DNA of 64,000 nucleotides from Clostridia bacterium (GTDB lineage: Bacteria; Bacillota; Clostridia; Oscillospirales; UBA644). A program made the position numbers and the translations under genes. Of this stretch, positions 7,219 through 15,301 are shown in pieces. The notes beneath the pieces were generated by a model. The model made no database searches, was not told where the DNA came from, and saw only the letters and a list, made by a program, of their open reading frames with translations. Positions within the stretch are counted from its first letter, which is position 1; the number at the start of each line of letters is the position of its first letter. The stretch lies in NCBI GenBank assembly GCA_017934975.1, contig JAGBIM010000008.1, positions 1-64,000 of the forward strand, read 5' to 3'.

Positions 7219-8757
7219 ATGAAAAACCCCAATCGTCTTTTGCAAATTTGTCTGACCCTTTTGCTGGGAGCGGTCCTGTTCGTGCTGATCCCGAGCGGGG
7301 CCAAGGCGGAGACCCTGCCCGTTGCGACGGGAACGCTGGGTGACCTGAAAATCACCGTCACGGCGGACAAAGCCCTTTATACCACGGGCAAAGATACGGC
7401 AAATCTCACCATCACCTTCGACAATACCCAAGGCACGAAGGACGCCGTCGTGGAGAAGCTTATGCTGACCAATCAGGACGGATATCCGATTCGGACGGTG
7501 GGCACCCTCCCCGACATAATCGGCGCAGGACAGACCGTCACCGTGAAAGCCACCGTGGCCACGGAAGGCTATTCCGACTTCAAAGACGTCAATTTTCGGA
7601 AAGAGAAACTGAAGGTCGGCATAAGAGCAAGCTATCAGACCGTCTCCCCCTCCGCGATTTTTACGGTAGAGGCGATGACCTTGGATTCAGGGCAGGGCGA
7701 ATCGGTAGAAAAACTTTTTGACATCAACCTTTTCAAGGATAACACGCGAACCGAGAAGCACACCATTCCCGACGGAAAGTACGCAAAAATCTACATACAG
7801 ATTCCCACGGGGATGTCGACGGAAGAGGTTCAGGCGCGTATTTTCTGCCCGAATCCCCTTGCTCAGTTTGAAGCCGGAACGGAAACCATCGACAACGTCC
7901 CGTACTTTACGGTGCTCGTGAATTCTTTTACGGCCATCGAACCCCTCCCTGCGGGCAGCGCGACAAAATCTCTGGCCAAACAGGCCCTGGCGAATTATAA
8001 AAACCCCGCCGACTATCGGGAAGCCCAGCAAGCGGAACTGCGGGCCGTCCTTCAAAAGGGAAACGCCGCCGTTGACGCCGCAAAAACCGTTGCGGAATTG
8101 GAGGAAACCGTTGCCGCCGCAAAGGCAGAAATGGATTTGATCAAGACCTCCGCCCAGTTGCCTCCCGTTTCCTCCGAGGACTCCGATATCGTCGATTCCG
8201 ACACCGACGTATCCGATTCCGAAGCGTCGGATACGGAGATTTCGGATCCGGAGTCTGCCACCGATTCGACCACCGATTCCATCACCGATTCGACCACCGA
8301 TCCCACCACCGACGGGGATTCCGATTCCGAATCGACCACCGCGCCCGTCACCGACTCTGCCACCGATCTTTCTTCGGCAGATTCTACCACCCCCACGGAT
8401 CCCGACACCCACGCGCAGACCTCCTCCACCCTCCAAATCCTTCCCACGGAAGAGGATAACGGGGGCACGTGGATCGTCTTCCTCGTGGCAGGCATTGGGA
8501 TTCTCGCCCTTGCAGGAGGCGTGGTGCTGATGGTCTTCCGCAAAAAGATCCGCGGCACCGCTCTGTCCCTGATTCTGTGCCTTGCACTGACCCTGGGCGC
8601 CGCAGCCCTCGTTTCCGCCCCCGCCACCGCGGCGGAAAATCCCTCCGTCACCGTCCCCCTCACCCTGGAAATCAACGATTACGCGGAAACGGGCTACCGG
8701 AAAACAGAAACCACCGTGGAACTGACCCTTGAAATTTCCTACGCAACGAACCCGTAA
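7219..8757 (+). CDS. Exported protein with Ser/Thr/Asp stalk and two C-terminal hydrophobic segments
   Basis: This 512-residue protein begins with a signal peptide (residues 1-30, ending AKA-E). A beta-rich N-terminal part (about 31-160) resembles bacterial Ig-like or invasin-type modules. A mixed region with an Ala-rich helical stretch follows (265-310). Residues about 316-413 are a low-complexity stalk of TDST, SDTD and DSE units. A membrane helix lies at about 417-440, closed by RKK. A second hydrophobic stretch (about 446-473, ending APATAAEN) reads like a signal peptide with an A-x-A site, followed by a 40-residue strand-rich tail. The layout matches a membrane-tethered surface protein without an LPXTG motif. 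The second signal-like segment is unusual. The start is ATG 7219 with AAGGAGG ahead. Confidence 0.8.
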   Translation: MKNPNRLLQICLTLLLGAVLFVLIPSGAKAETLPVATGTLGDLKITVTADKALYTTGKDTANLTITFDNTQGTKDAVVEKLMLTNQDGYPIRTVGTLPDIIGAGQTVTVKATVATEGYSDFKDVNFRKEKLKVGIRASYQTVSPSAIFTVEAMTLDSGQGESVEKLFDINLFKDNTRTEKHTIPDGKYAKIYIQIPTGMSTEEVQARIFCPNPLAQFEAGTETIDNVPYFTVLVNSFTAIEPLPAGSATKSLAKQALANYKNPADYREAQQAELRAVLQKGNAAVDAAKTVAELEETVAAAKAEMDLIKTSAQLPPVSSEDSDIVDSDTDVSDSEASDTEISDPESATDSTTDSITDSTTDPTTDGDSDSESTTAPVTDSATDLSSADSTTPTDPDTHAQTSSTLQILPTEEDNGGTWIVFLVAGIGILALAGGVVLMVFRKKIRGTALSLILCLALTLGAAALVSAPATAAENPSVTVPLTLEINDYAETGYRKTETTVELTLEISYATNP

Positions 8758-8772
8758 TCACAACGCCCTTCC

Positions 8773-8806
8773 GCCCCTCGGATTTTTTTCGGGGGGCTGT
8801 TTTTTT
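8773..8806 (+). terminator. Intrinsic terminator
   Basis: An eight-pair stem GCCCCTCG / CGGGGGGC (one T-G pair) with a T-rich nine-base loop is followed by TGTTTTTTT. It ends the 7219 gene. Confidence 0.8.
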
Positions 8807-8817
8807 GCCCTCCGCCG

Positions 8818-8846
8818 TTGACAAAGGGAGAAGAAAATGGTATAAT
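8818..8846 (+). promoter_or_regulatory. Consensus sigma-A promoter for the alpha-galactosidase
   Basis: TTGACA (8818-8823), a 17-base spacer and TATAAT (8841-8846); all twelve hexamer bases match consensus. Confidence 0.9.
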
Positions 8847-8882
8847 AAAGAAAAAATACGGAATTGACAGGAGATCTTACCT

Positions 8883-11051
8883 ATGTCTATCTGCTATTCG
8901 GAGGAATTTAAGTCCTTCTATCTGAACACGCCCAACACGTCTTACGTGTTCCATATCAACGAAGGCGGCTTTTTGGTCCACGATTATTACGGCAGTACCC
9001 TGCCCGTATGCGATCTGCGGGAATACGCGGCCCGTCTGGCCCGCGGACCCAAGAGCGCGGACGGAACCACCGTCCCCTGCGGGACTCCCATGGAATATTC
9101 CTGCAACGGAACGGGGGATTTCCGCGTCAGCGCCCTGCAGATCCGCAACGCCGCAGGAAACGCATCCACGGATATCCGCTACGTTTCCCATAAAATCTAC
9201 GCAGGCAAGCCCGCCATCCCCGGTCAGCCCTCCACCTACGGCACGGAAGAGGAGGTTTCCACCCTGGAAATCCTCACCCAAGACGCCGTCACGGGGGCGA
9301 AGGTAACTCTGTTCTACTCTGCCTTTGAAAACTACGACGCCATCACCCGTCGTGCGGTGGTGGAAAACGGCTCGGATTACGATATGGATCTGGAACGGGT
9401 CTATTCCCTCTGCTGCGAAATTCCCTTCGGAAACTGGCAGATCTGCCATCTGTACGGGGAATGGGGACGGGAACGCACCTTTGAACGGTCCAATCTGATC
9501 CACGGCATTACCTCCGTGGAAAGCACCCAAGGTGCCTCCAGCCATCAGCACAATCCCTTCGTTGCCATCGTGGACGAATACACCACGGAGGACGTGGGAG
9601 ACGCCTACGGCTTTAATCTGGTTTACAGCGGCAATTTCTCCGTTCAGACCGAACAGATCGTGGACGGGGATCTGCGCCTGATTATGGGCATCAACCCCAA
9701 CGATTTCGGCTGGAAGCTGGAGCCCGGAGAATCCTTTGCCACCCCCGAAGCCGTATCGGTCTACTCGGCGGAAGGCTTGGGCGGCATGAGCCGAACCTTC
9801 CATAAACTGTATCGCAACAACCTTTGCCGCGGCCCCTGGAAAACCGCAAAACGCCCCTTGTTGATCAACAACTGGGAAGGGACGTACTTTGATTTCGACG
9901 AAGAAAAGATCTTCAATATCGCCAAGCAGGCGGGGGAACTGGGCGTGGAAATGCTGGTCCTCGACGACGGCTGGTTCGGCGCCCGCAACAGCGACAAGGC
10001 AGGTCTGGGAGACTGGTTCGTCAACGAAGAAAAGCTGAAGGGCGGTCTGGGAAAACTGTCCGAGCGCATCCACGGCTTGGGCATGAAGTTCGGTCTTTGG
10101 TTTGAGCCGGAAATGGTGAACCCCGACAGTGACCTCTATCGCGCCCATCCCGATTGGTGCCTGCAGGTAGACGGCCGTCAGCTCTGCACCAGCCGCAACC
10201 AGTACGTGCTGGACATGACCCGCCGGGACGTGCGGGATTATCTGTTCAACTGCATGGACAATATTCTGAAAAACGCACGGATCGAATACATCAAATGGGA
10301 CTTCAACCGTTATCTTTCCGAGGCGGGAAGCCTGCTTCTGGCCCCCGAGCGGCAGAAAGAAATCTTCCATCGGTACGTATTGGGACTTTACGCCCTTCTG
10401 GACCGTTTGGTCACCGCCTATCCCGACATTTTGTTGGAGGGCTGTGCCAGCGGCGGCGGGCGTTTTGACCCAGCCATGCTCTACTACTCCCCCCAATACT
10501 GGACCAGCGACGACACCGACGCCATCGAGCGGTTGGATATTCAGTACGGCACCTCCATGTGCTACCCCACCTCCACCGTCTCCTCCCACGTTTCCGCCTG
10601 CCCCAACCATCAGACGGGACGCACCACTCCCCTGCAGACCCGCGCCGACGTGGCCTTGGCGGGCTCCTTCGGGTATGAGTTGGACGTGACGAAGATGTCC
10701 GACGAGGACAAGGAAGCGGTGAAGGGGCAGATCGCCGAATATCATAAATATTACGATCTGATCCATTTTGGGGAACTGTTCCGCGTGATTCCTCCCAATC
10801 GGGAAGAATGTGCCTGGGTGTACGTTTCCGAGGACAAGAGCGAGGCACTGCTGACCTTCGTGTGCGTCCGCAACCGCCCCCGCGTCCGTCGCAGAACGGT
10901 CCATTTCCGCGGTCTGGACCCCAACAAGCTCTACGCCGATCAGGACGGCACCGTCCGTGCAGGCAGCGTGTGGATGAAGGCCGGCGTCAACAAGGCCCAG
11001 GTCATGAAGGACTACACCACCTTCAAGGTCCACCTCACCGAAGTAAAATAA
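8883..11051 (+). CDS. Alpha-galactosidase, family GH36
   Basis: This 722-residue protein has the usual GH36 length. It would remove terminal alpha-1,6-linked galactose from raffinose-type sugars or galactomannan. The beta-sandwich N-terminal domain is followed by the (beta/alpha)8 core with LVLDDGWFGARN, GLWFEPEMVNPDSDLYR and IKWDFNR. The Asp of KWD (about residue 473) is the expected nucleophile. The first Asp of the SDDTDAIERL motif (about residue 543) is the expected acid/base, and the spacing of 70 fits characterised family members. There is no signal peptide, so the enzyme is cytoplasmic and acts on imported oligosaccharides. GGAG precedes the ATG. It is a single-gene transcript with its own promoter and terminator; no transporter is adjacent. 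Confidence 0.95.
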   Translation: MSICYSEEFKSFYLNTPNTSYVFHINEGGFLVHDYYGSTLPVCDLREYAARLARGPKSADGTTVPCGTPMEYSCNGTGDFRVSALQIRNAAGNASTDIRYVSHKIYAGKPAIPGQPSTYGTEEEVSTLEILTQDAVTGAKVTLFYSAFENYDAITRRAVVENGSDYDMDLERVYSLCCEIPFGNWQICHLYGEWGRERTFERSNLIHGITSVESTQGASSHQHNPFVAIVDEYTTEDVGDAYGFNLVYSGNFSVQTEQIVDGDLRLIMGINPNDFGWKLEPGESFATPEAVSVYSAEGLGGMSRTFHKLYRNNLCRGPWKTAKRPLLINNWEGTYFDFDEEKIFNIAKQAGELGVEMLVLDDGWFGARNSDKAGLGDWFVNEEKLKGGLGKLSERIHGLGMKFGLWFEPEMVNPDSDLYRAHPDWCLQVDGRQLCTSRNQYVLDMTRRDVRDYLFNCMDNILKNARIEYIKWDFNRYLSEAGSLLLAPERQKEIFHRYVLGLYALLDRLVTAYPDILLEGCASGGGRFDPAMLYYSPQYWTSDDTDAIERLDIQYGTSMCYPTSTVSSHVSACPNHQTGRTTPLQTRADVALAGSFGYELDVTKMSDEDKEAVKGQIAEYHKYYDLIHFGELFRVIPPNREECAWVYVSEDKSEALLTFVCVRNRPRVRRRTVHFRGLDPNKLYADQDGTVRAGSVWMKAGVNKAQVMKDYTTFKVHLTEVK

Positions 11052-11060
11052 CGATAAAAA

Positions 11061-11094
11061 AGCCGATAAGGGAACTTCCTTATCGGCTTTGTTT
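11061..11094. terminator. Terminator shared by the convergent GH36 and SDR genes
   Basis: An eleven-pair stem AGCCGATAAGG / CCTTATCGGCT with a six-base loop is flanked by A-run and T-rich sequence, so it can act in both directions. Confidence 0.85.
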
Positions 11095-11882
11095 TATATG
11101 CGGTTTTTCAGTTTTTGTTGGGCGCACCAGACCTTCATCACCAGAGACGCGGGGAGGAATTTGACGGCCAGGAGCTGCATTTTCGTCTTGAACCCGAAGA
11201 GGGAAACGCCTCTCCCCTTCCTGTAATCCCGCAAGGCGCGGCGGACGATGTCCTTCGGGTCGTACATGGCCACGTATTTTTTCACCACGGGGTCGGCCTC
11301 CTTTTGGATGGCCCGATCAAAAAATTCCGTCTTGGTCCAGAAGGGACAAACCGCCATCACGCGGATTCCCTTGGGCTTTTGCTCCACGGACAGGGCGCGG
11401 GTGAAATTCAGCACGAAGGACTTGGTGGCGCCGTAGGTAGCGATATAAGGAATGGGCTGATAGGCCGCCACGGAGGCCACGTTGACGATGCCGCTGCCCT
11501 TCCCCATAAATTCCAGCGAAATCAGATTCAATGCCACGGTGCTGCGCACGTTCAGGTCGATCATATTCAGATTGGCGTCGTACCCCACCTTTTCTGCAGA
11601 CTCGAACTTTCCGTAGCCCGAACAATGGACCAAAAGAGTAATCGTGGGGCGTTCTTCTTCCAGCAGAGAACGGTAGGTCCCAAAAGATTCTTCCGCAGAA
11701 AGATCCAGGGGGATCACCTTTAACGGGACGGGACTTTCCTCCTCCAAGGCTTTCAGCCGCCCTTCGTTACGGGCGATGACCCAAATTTCGTCGAATTTCC
11801 ATTGGGGATCCCGAACGATTTGGGTAAAAAACTCCTTGCCGATGCCGCCGGAAGCCCCCGTAATCACGCAAATATCTTTCAT
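11094..11882 (-). CDS. Short-chain dehydrogenase/reductase
   Basis: About 262 residues with the classical SDR pattern: TGASGGIGKEF nucleotide-binding motif near the N-terminus, a VHCSGYG element in place of NNAG, and the catalytic Ser followed by Y-x3-K in ATYGATKSF (YGATK). The loss of the NNAG motif and the V-A-S-V-A-A-Y strand resemble the DltE/YqjQ group of uncertain substrate. ATG 11882 is preferred because GGGTGA precedes it; a GTG three codons upstream (11891) is in frame. It overlaps or abuts the stop of the nitroreductase gene, so the two are translationally coupled. The substrate is unknown. Confidence 0.85.
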   Translation of the reverse strand: MKDICVITGASGGIGKEFFTQIVRDPQWKFDEIWVIARNEGRLKALEEESPVPLKVIPLDLSAEESFGTYRSLLEEERPTITLLVHCSGYGKFESAEKVGYDANLNMIDLNVRSTVALNLISLEFMGKGSGIVNVASVAAYQPIPYIATYGATKSFVLNFTRALSVEQKPKGIRVMAVCPFWTKTEFFDRAIQKEADPVVKKYVAMYDPKDIVRRALRDYRKGRGVSLFGFKTKMQLLAVKFLPASLVMKVWCAQQKLKNRI

Positions 11883-11883
11883 C

Positions 11884-12420
11884 TCATTCACCCTTTTCCT
11901 CGTGGACCAGTTCGGTCAGGTCTTTGCGTTTTTTGGGACGCAAGGGGTCCCCTTCCCGGGCATAGCCCAAGGCGATGACCAGCCGCACGGCACCGTCCAG
12001 ATTACAGAGCTTGCAGATCTTTTCGTTGTCAAACCAGCCCAGAATACAGGAACCCAGTCCCTCTTCCGTGGCCTGGGCGGTCAGATAGGCGGACAGAATG
12101 CCGATATCCAAAGAGCGGTAATCGTTGCCCTTGAATTTTGCCCCCAGAGCGGCGGATTTCACGTAGGGCTTTTCCGACAAGACCAGAAAAACGGGCACGT
12201 CGTCGGCAAATTTGTTCATGCCAAGCCCTTGAACGCAGGGGGCGATTTTCTTCGCAAACTTCCCTTGGCAAAGGGTGATATGATAGGGCTGTCCGTTGCA
12301 GGCGGAGGGGGCAAGACGCCCCACCTGAAGGATGCGGTCCAGTTTTTCCCGCTCCACGGGGCGGGTGGGATCGTATTTGCGGCAGGATTGCCGTGTTTGA
12401 GCCAGTTCAAAAAAATCCAT
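11884..12420 (-). CDS. Nitroreductase-family FMN oxidoreductase
   Basis: This 178-residue protein has the family hallmarks: the N-terminal R-x-S-C-R-x-Y (TRQSCRKYDPTRPV), APSACNGQPY in the FMN-binding region, and G-S-C-I-L-G-W-F followed by a C-terminal G-Y-A-R-E-G-D-P strand. It likely reduces nitro or quinone-like compounds, or another NAD(P)H-FMN substrate. ATG 12420 follows AAAAAGGAG at a good distance; the frame is open 26 codons upstream without a start signal. It is first in a two-gene unit with the SDR. Confidence 0.9.
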   Translation of the reverse strand: MDFFELAQTRQSCRKYDPTRPVEREKLDRILQVGRLAPSACNGQPYHITLCQGKFAKKIAPCVQGLGMNKFADDVPVFLVLSEKPYVKSAALGAKFKGNDYRSLDIGILSAYLTAQATEEGLGSCILGWFDNEKICKLCNLDGAVRLVIALGYAREGDPLRPKKRKDLTELVHEEKGE

Positions 12421-12448
12421 AGGCGCTCCTTTTTCGTTTCTTTCTTTT

Positions 12449-12477
12449 ATTATACCACAAATAAAAATTTTTTTCAA
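12449..12477 (-). promoter_or_regulatory. Sigma-A promoter for the nitroreductase-SDR unit
   Basis: On the reverse strand TTGAAA (12477-12472), a 17-base spacer and TATAAT (12454-12449). It is divergent from, and only 5 bases away from, the -35 of the peroxiredoxin promoter. Confidence 0.75.
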
Positions 12478-12482
12478 CCCCG

Positions 12483-12511
12483 TTGACAAAATGCGCAAAA
12501 TCGGTTATACT
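12483..12511 (+). promoter_or_regulatory. Sigma-A promoter for the peroxiredoxin gene
   Basis: TTGACA (12483-12488), a 17-base spacer and TATACT (12506-12511). Confidence 0.85.
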
Positions 12512-12538
12512 GTTCTTATCAAAACAAAGGAGTTTGCT

Positions 12539-12991
12539 ATGCTGAATATTGGAATGAAAGCCCCCGATTTTACCCTGCCCGACCAGAACGGAACCCCCGT
12601 ATCCCTTTCGGATTTCCGCGGGAAAAAAGTAGTTCTATATTTTTACCCCAAGGACAACACCCCCGGTTGCTCCCGCCAGGCCTGTGCCTTTGCCGCCGCC
12701 TACGAAGGATTTCGCGCGAAAAACGTAGCGGTCATCGGCGTCAGCAAGGACAGCGTTTCCTCCCACGTGAAGTTTGCGGAAAAATATAACCTGCCCTTCC
12801 GCCTTCTGTCCGACCCCGATCGGGTTGCCATTGAAGCCTACGGCGTATGGCAGGAGAAAAAGCAATGCGGCAAGGTGAGCATGGGCGTGGTCCGCACCAC
12901 CTTCCTCATCGACGAGGAAGGAAACGTGGCAAAAATCATGCCGAAGGTCAAGCCCGACACCAACGCGGCTGAAATTTTGGCAGAGCTGTAA
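12539..12991 (+). CDS. bcp: Thioredoxin-dependent thiol peroxidase (BCP-type peroxiredoxin)
   Basis: This 150-residue protein reduces hydrogen peroxide and organic peroxides using thioredoxin. The signature DNTPGCSRQACAF holds the peroxidatic Cys and, five residues later, the resolving Cys, the arrangement of E. coli Bcp. The N-terminal APDFTLPDQNG and the later RTTFLIDEEG strand are also typical. ATG 12539 is preceded by AAAGGAG. It is cytoplasmic and monocistronic, and shares its upstream region with the divergent nitroreductase promoter, so oxidative stress may control both; I see no operator sequence. Confidence 0.95.
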   Translation: MLNIGMKAPDFTLPDQNGTPVSLSDFRGKKVVLYFYPKDNTPGCSRQACAFAAAYEGFRAKNVAVIGVSKDSVSSHVKFAEKYNLPFRLLSDPDRVAIEAYGVWQEKKQCGKVSMGVVRTTFLIDEEGNVAKIMPKVKPDTNAAEILAEL

Positions 12992-13102
12992 AAAATAAAC
13001 CAAAACGGTATATAAAAACCTCTTTTTTTATCGTAGAAAACGTTGCAATCCTTTCGGGAATTTGCATTCCCTCATGGAAGGATTTGCATTTATGCTTCAC
13101 GA

Positions 13103-13138
13103 CGAACTGCCCTCCCTGATACAGGGGAGGGCAGTTCG
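13103..13138. repeat. Strong 14-bp inverted repeat between convergent genes
   Basis: CGAACTGCCCTCCC and its perfect complement enclose the loop TGATACAG. There is no T-run on either side, so it is not a standard intrinsic terminator. It lies in a 207-base gap between the convergent peroxiredoxin and QueG-like genes and could be a mobile palindromic element or an RNA 3' end structure. Nothing else is seen in this gap. Confidence 0.6.
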
Positions 13139-13198
13139 CTTTCGATGGTAGATGGATTATTCTTTACGAAAAGATCTGTTTTGCGGGGCAAAATCGGA

Positions 13199-14311
13199 TC
13201 AATCCTCGGTTTTCTCGTATTCGTTCTTACGGATTCCGGGGAACCGTTCATCAAGATACGCTTCACGATACGGATTGACCCCGTTCGAAACCGATTCGGG
13301 TTTGTTGGGGAGGGTCCAACCTCCTTTTTTGTAAAAAGGATTCCGGAATTTGTTTTCGATTCGGTTGGTTTTTTCCAGAGCGTTCATGCAGGCGCGGATA
13401 CATCCCTTTGCACCGCAAATAGCAAAATAACCCGTATGAGACAGGACGTAATCGTAATAGCCGAGCACCGAAGGAGACTCGGGTTTCCGCCCCCACTTTC
13501 CCTGGGCCATAGTATAGCACAGAATATAGGCTTCCTCCTCGGTCATTTCGCTGTTGCGCACGTCAAAGGCCATATTGGGAAATTCCTTCTTCAGGAAGGG
13601 GGAACACTCGTTATTCATTCCGTGGTGCGTCAAAGTGCAGCGTCCCATTCGCACGTCACCGTACCAGACCTGCTTTTCCCCGAAATCCACCGTCAGCCGT
13701 TTCGTTTCATCCTTCACCGACGGGACGGCGTTTCCGGGACATTCCTTGGCACAAGCCCCACAATGAATACAAATCTCTCCCGTGTCCAAAATGGGATCGG
13801 GCTCCAGTTCGCAGTCGGTAAAAATCAGACCGAGGCGAACCCGAGGTCCGAACTTTTTGGTGAGAAACACTTTGGAAAAGCCGATCTCTCCCAGCCCGCA
13901 TCCGGCGGCAATCAAACGAACGCTGCAGACCACGTTGGGCGGAATTCCGTCCCGAAGGGGTTCCTTCGTCCCGTTTCCCTCCGGTAAGCCGGGGTAATGG
14001 GCAACGGCCTCCCACCCGTGGTCCTCAATGAAGCAGGACAGCTCGTAGGTCAGTCGGGGTCGAAAAAGGGTATTCAACTTATTGTAGGCATAGAACGTAT
14101 AATTGTGCCAGTGGGTACCTTCCTCAATTCCGCGGTAGGTCCCCCGCGGAATCCGCATGGCAATGGCGATGACCGATTTTGCATGGGGGAAATACGTGAT
14201 GGGGGACATGAGCTTCGGCGCATTTTTGAACCGTTCGATGTTTCCGATAGCAACACAGTCGATTCCAAGCTCCGCAGCTTTGTCTTTGATCATTTGGGAA
14301 GTCAGCTTCAT
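13199..14311 (-). CDS. QueG-like (epoxyqueuosine reductase-related) Fe-S/corrinoid protein, copy 1
   Basis: This 370-residue protein has a QueG/reductive-dehalogenase-type core with a long C-terminal extension. A single clear 4Fe-4S motif is present (CIHCGACAKECPGNAVP), plus downstream Cys in ICGAKGCIRAC. The region G-C-G-L-G-E-I-G-F-S preceding it is shared with copy 2 and matches the QueG cobalamin-domain pattern. True QueG normally carries two 4Fe-4S clusters and HEAT-like repeats, which I do not see here, so a tRNA role is doubtful. It starts with ATG overlapping the stop of copy 2 (ATGA), and GAGG lies before it. Members of this broad group are often annotated as epoxyqueuosine reductases; the true substrate is unknown. 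Confidence 0.75.
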   Translation of the reverse strand: MKLTSQMIKDKAAELGIDCVAIGNIERFKNAPKLMSPITYFPHAKSVIAIAMRIPRGTYRGIEEGTHWHNYTFYAYNKLNTLFRPRLTYELSCFIEDHGWEAVAHYPGLPEGNGTKEPLRDGIPPNVVCSVRLIAAGCGLGEIGFSKVFLTKKFGPRVRLGLIFTDCELEPDPILDTGEICIHCGACAKECPGNAVPSVKDETKRLTVDFGEKQVWYGDVRMGRCTLTHHGMNNECSPFLKKEFPNMAFDVRNSEMTEEEAYILCYTMAQGKWGRKPESPSVLGYYDYVLSHTGYFAICGAKGCIRACMNALEKTNRIENKFRNPFYKKGGWTLPNKPESVSNGVNPYREAYLDERFPGIRKNEYEKTED

Positions 14312-15159
14312 GTTTGATTCCCTCCCACGCTCCAGGCCTCTCTGCGACGGAAGGGATTTTCAAACCGATTTTCAAGCAGAGATGTTTCTTCCAGGTGGCA
14401 CATACAGGTCCGATTGCAAAGGGCGGGGATGCGGTCGGGCTTTGCGGAGGGGGCAAGCCGATTCTTGCAGGCGCCGTTTTTGCAGGAACGGCAGATCGCG
14501 TAATTGATTTCGGCAACCTTCATTTTTTTGCCGCAGATCTCAATTTCCTTCGGATGATCCACGTCAATGGCACCAAGGGGGCAGGCCTTCGCACACTGTC
14601 CGCAGGAATCGCAAACCGATCCCTCGAATAAGGGGGACGCCTCGATCTGCGCGTCGGTGATGATCATATGGAACCGTTGACGGGATCCGAATTGCGGGGA
14701 AAGGAACAGTCCGCTCCGACCGATTTCGCCCAATCCGCAGGCAACGGCGGCGTAGTCAAAATCGGGATACACGTTGGGTGCGGGACGGCCGTCAGCCACC
14801 GAAACGCCCTGAGGCCCCAGCTCGGAGGGATTGGGGAAAACGGGACAGGCTTCCCAGCCGTGATCTTCGATCACGCGAACGAGGTCGTAGCAAGCCAGAG
14901 CCAAAAATTCATCCTCCAACCACCGGCGACCGAATTTATCATAATCCTCAAAGTTCGTGCCCTCTTCCACGCCCCGCAAGGAACCTCTGCAGATTCGCTT
15001 TCCAACGAGGATAACGGTCTTCCCTTCCGGGAAAATCGAAAAAGGATTGTGCTGAGCCGAAACTCCGTCAAAGCGTTCCTTTGAGGCAAATCCGATCAGG
15101 TCGATCCCGATTTTTTTCGCTGCGTTTTCTATCGTTTGCTTAAACTCCTGCGTATTCAT
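14308..15159 (-). CDS. QueG-like Fe-S/corrinoid protein, copy 2
   Basis: This 283-residue paralogue of the next gene shares DHGWEA, the A-C-G-L-G-E-I-G-R-S block and the RG-x-R/YRG-[VI]-EEGT region. The ferredoxin part has CDSCGQCAKACPLGAID and a second Cys group (CRSCKNGACKNR), then CNRTCMC. ATG 15159 is preceded by GGAGG; the frame is open 20 codons upstream without a start signal. It is the first gene of a two-gene operon and is transcribed away from an AraC regulator. The pair may be a two-subunit reductase acting on a specific substrate sensed by that regulator; that is inference from context. Confidence 0.75.
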   Translation of the reverse strand: MNTQEFKQTIENAAKKIGIDLIGFASKERFDGVSAQHNPFSIFPEGKTVILVGKRICRGSLRGVEEGTNFEDYDKFGRRWLEDEFLALACYDLVRVIEDHGWEACPVFPNPSELGPQGVSVADGRPAPNVYPDFDYAAVACGLGEIGRSGLFLSPQFGSRQRFHMIITDAQIEASPLFEGSVCDSCGQCAKACPLGAIDVDHPKEIEICGKKMKVAEINYAICRSCKNGACKNRLAPSAKPDRIPALCNRTCMCHLEETSLLENRFENPFRRREAWSVGGNQT

Positions 15160-15190
15160 GGCTACGCCTCCTTGTTGTTTTTGTGATTTC

Positions 15191-15219
15191 ATTATACATC
15201 CCCCGCAGAGGGTTGTCAA
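15191..15219 (-). promoter_or_regulatory. Sigma-A promoter for the QueG-like pair
   Basis: On the reverse strand TTGACA (15219-15214), a 17-base spacer and TATAAT (15196-15191). Confidence 0.8.
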
Positions 15220-15253
15220 TAATAATTTTCAACAAAGTTTAGATTTTCGCAAC

Positions 15254-15282
15254 TTGACTTTAACAAAAAACCGTGGTATACT
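15254..15282 (+). promoter_or_regulatory. Sigma-A promoter for the AraC regulator
   Basis: TTGACT (15254-15259), a 17-base spacer and TATACT (15277-15282). It is divergent from the promoter at 15191-15219, with 34 bases between the two -35 boxes. Confidence 0.75.
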
Positions 15283-15301
15283 GATCCAGGAGGGGATAAA
15301 C

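Noticed and set aside
8877..11033. A long minus-strand frame opposite the alpha-galactosidase
   Set aside because: The GH36 motifs on the plus strand are certain, and the antisense peptide shows no domain.
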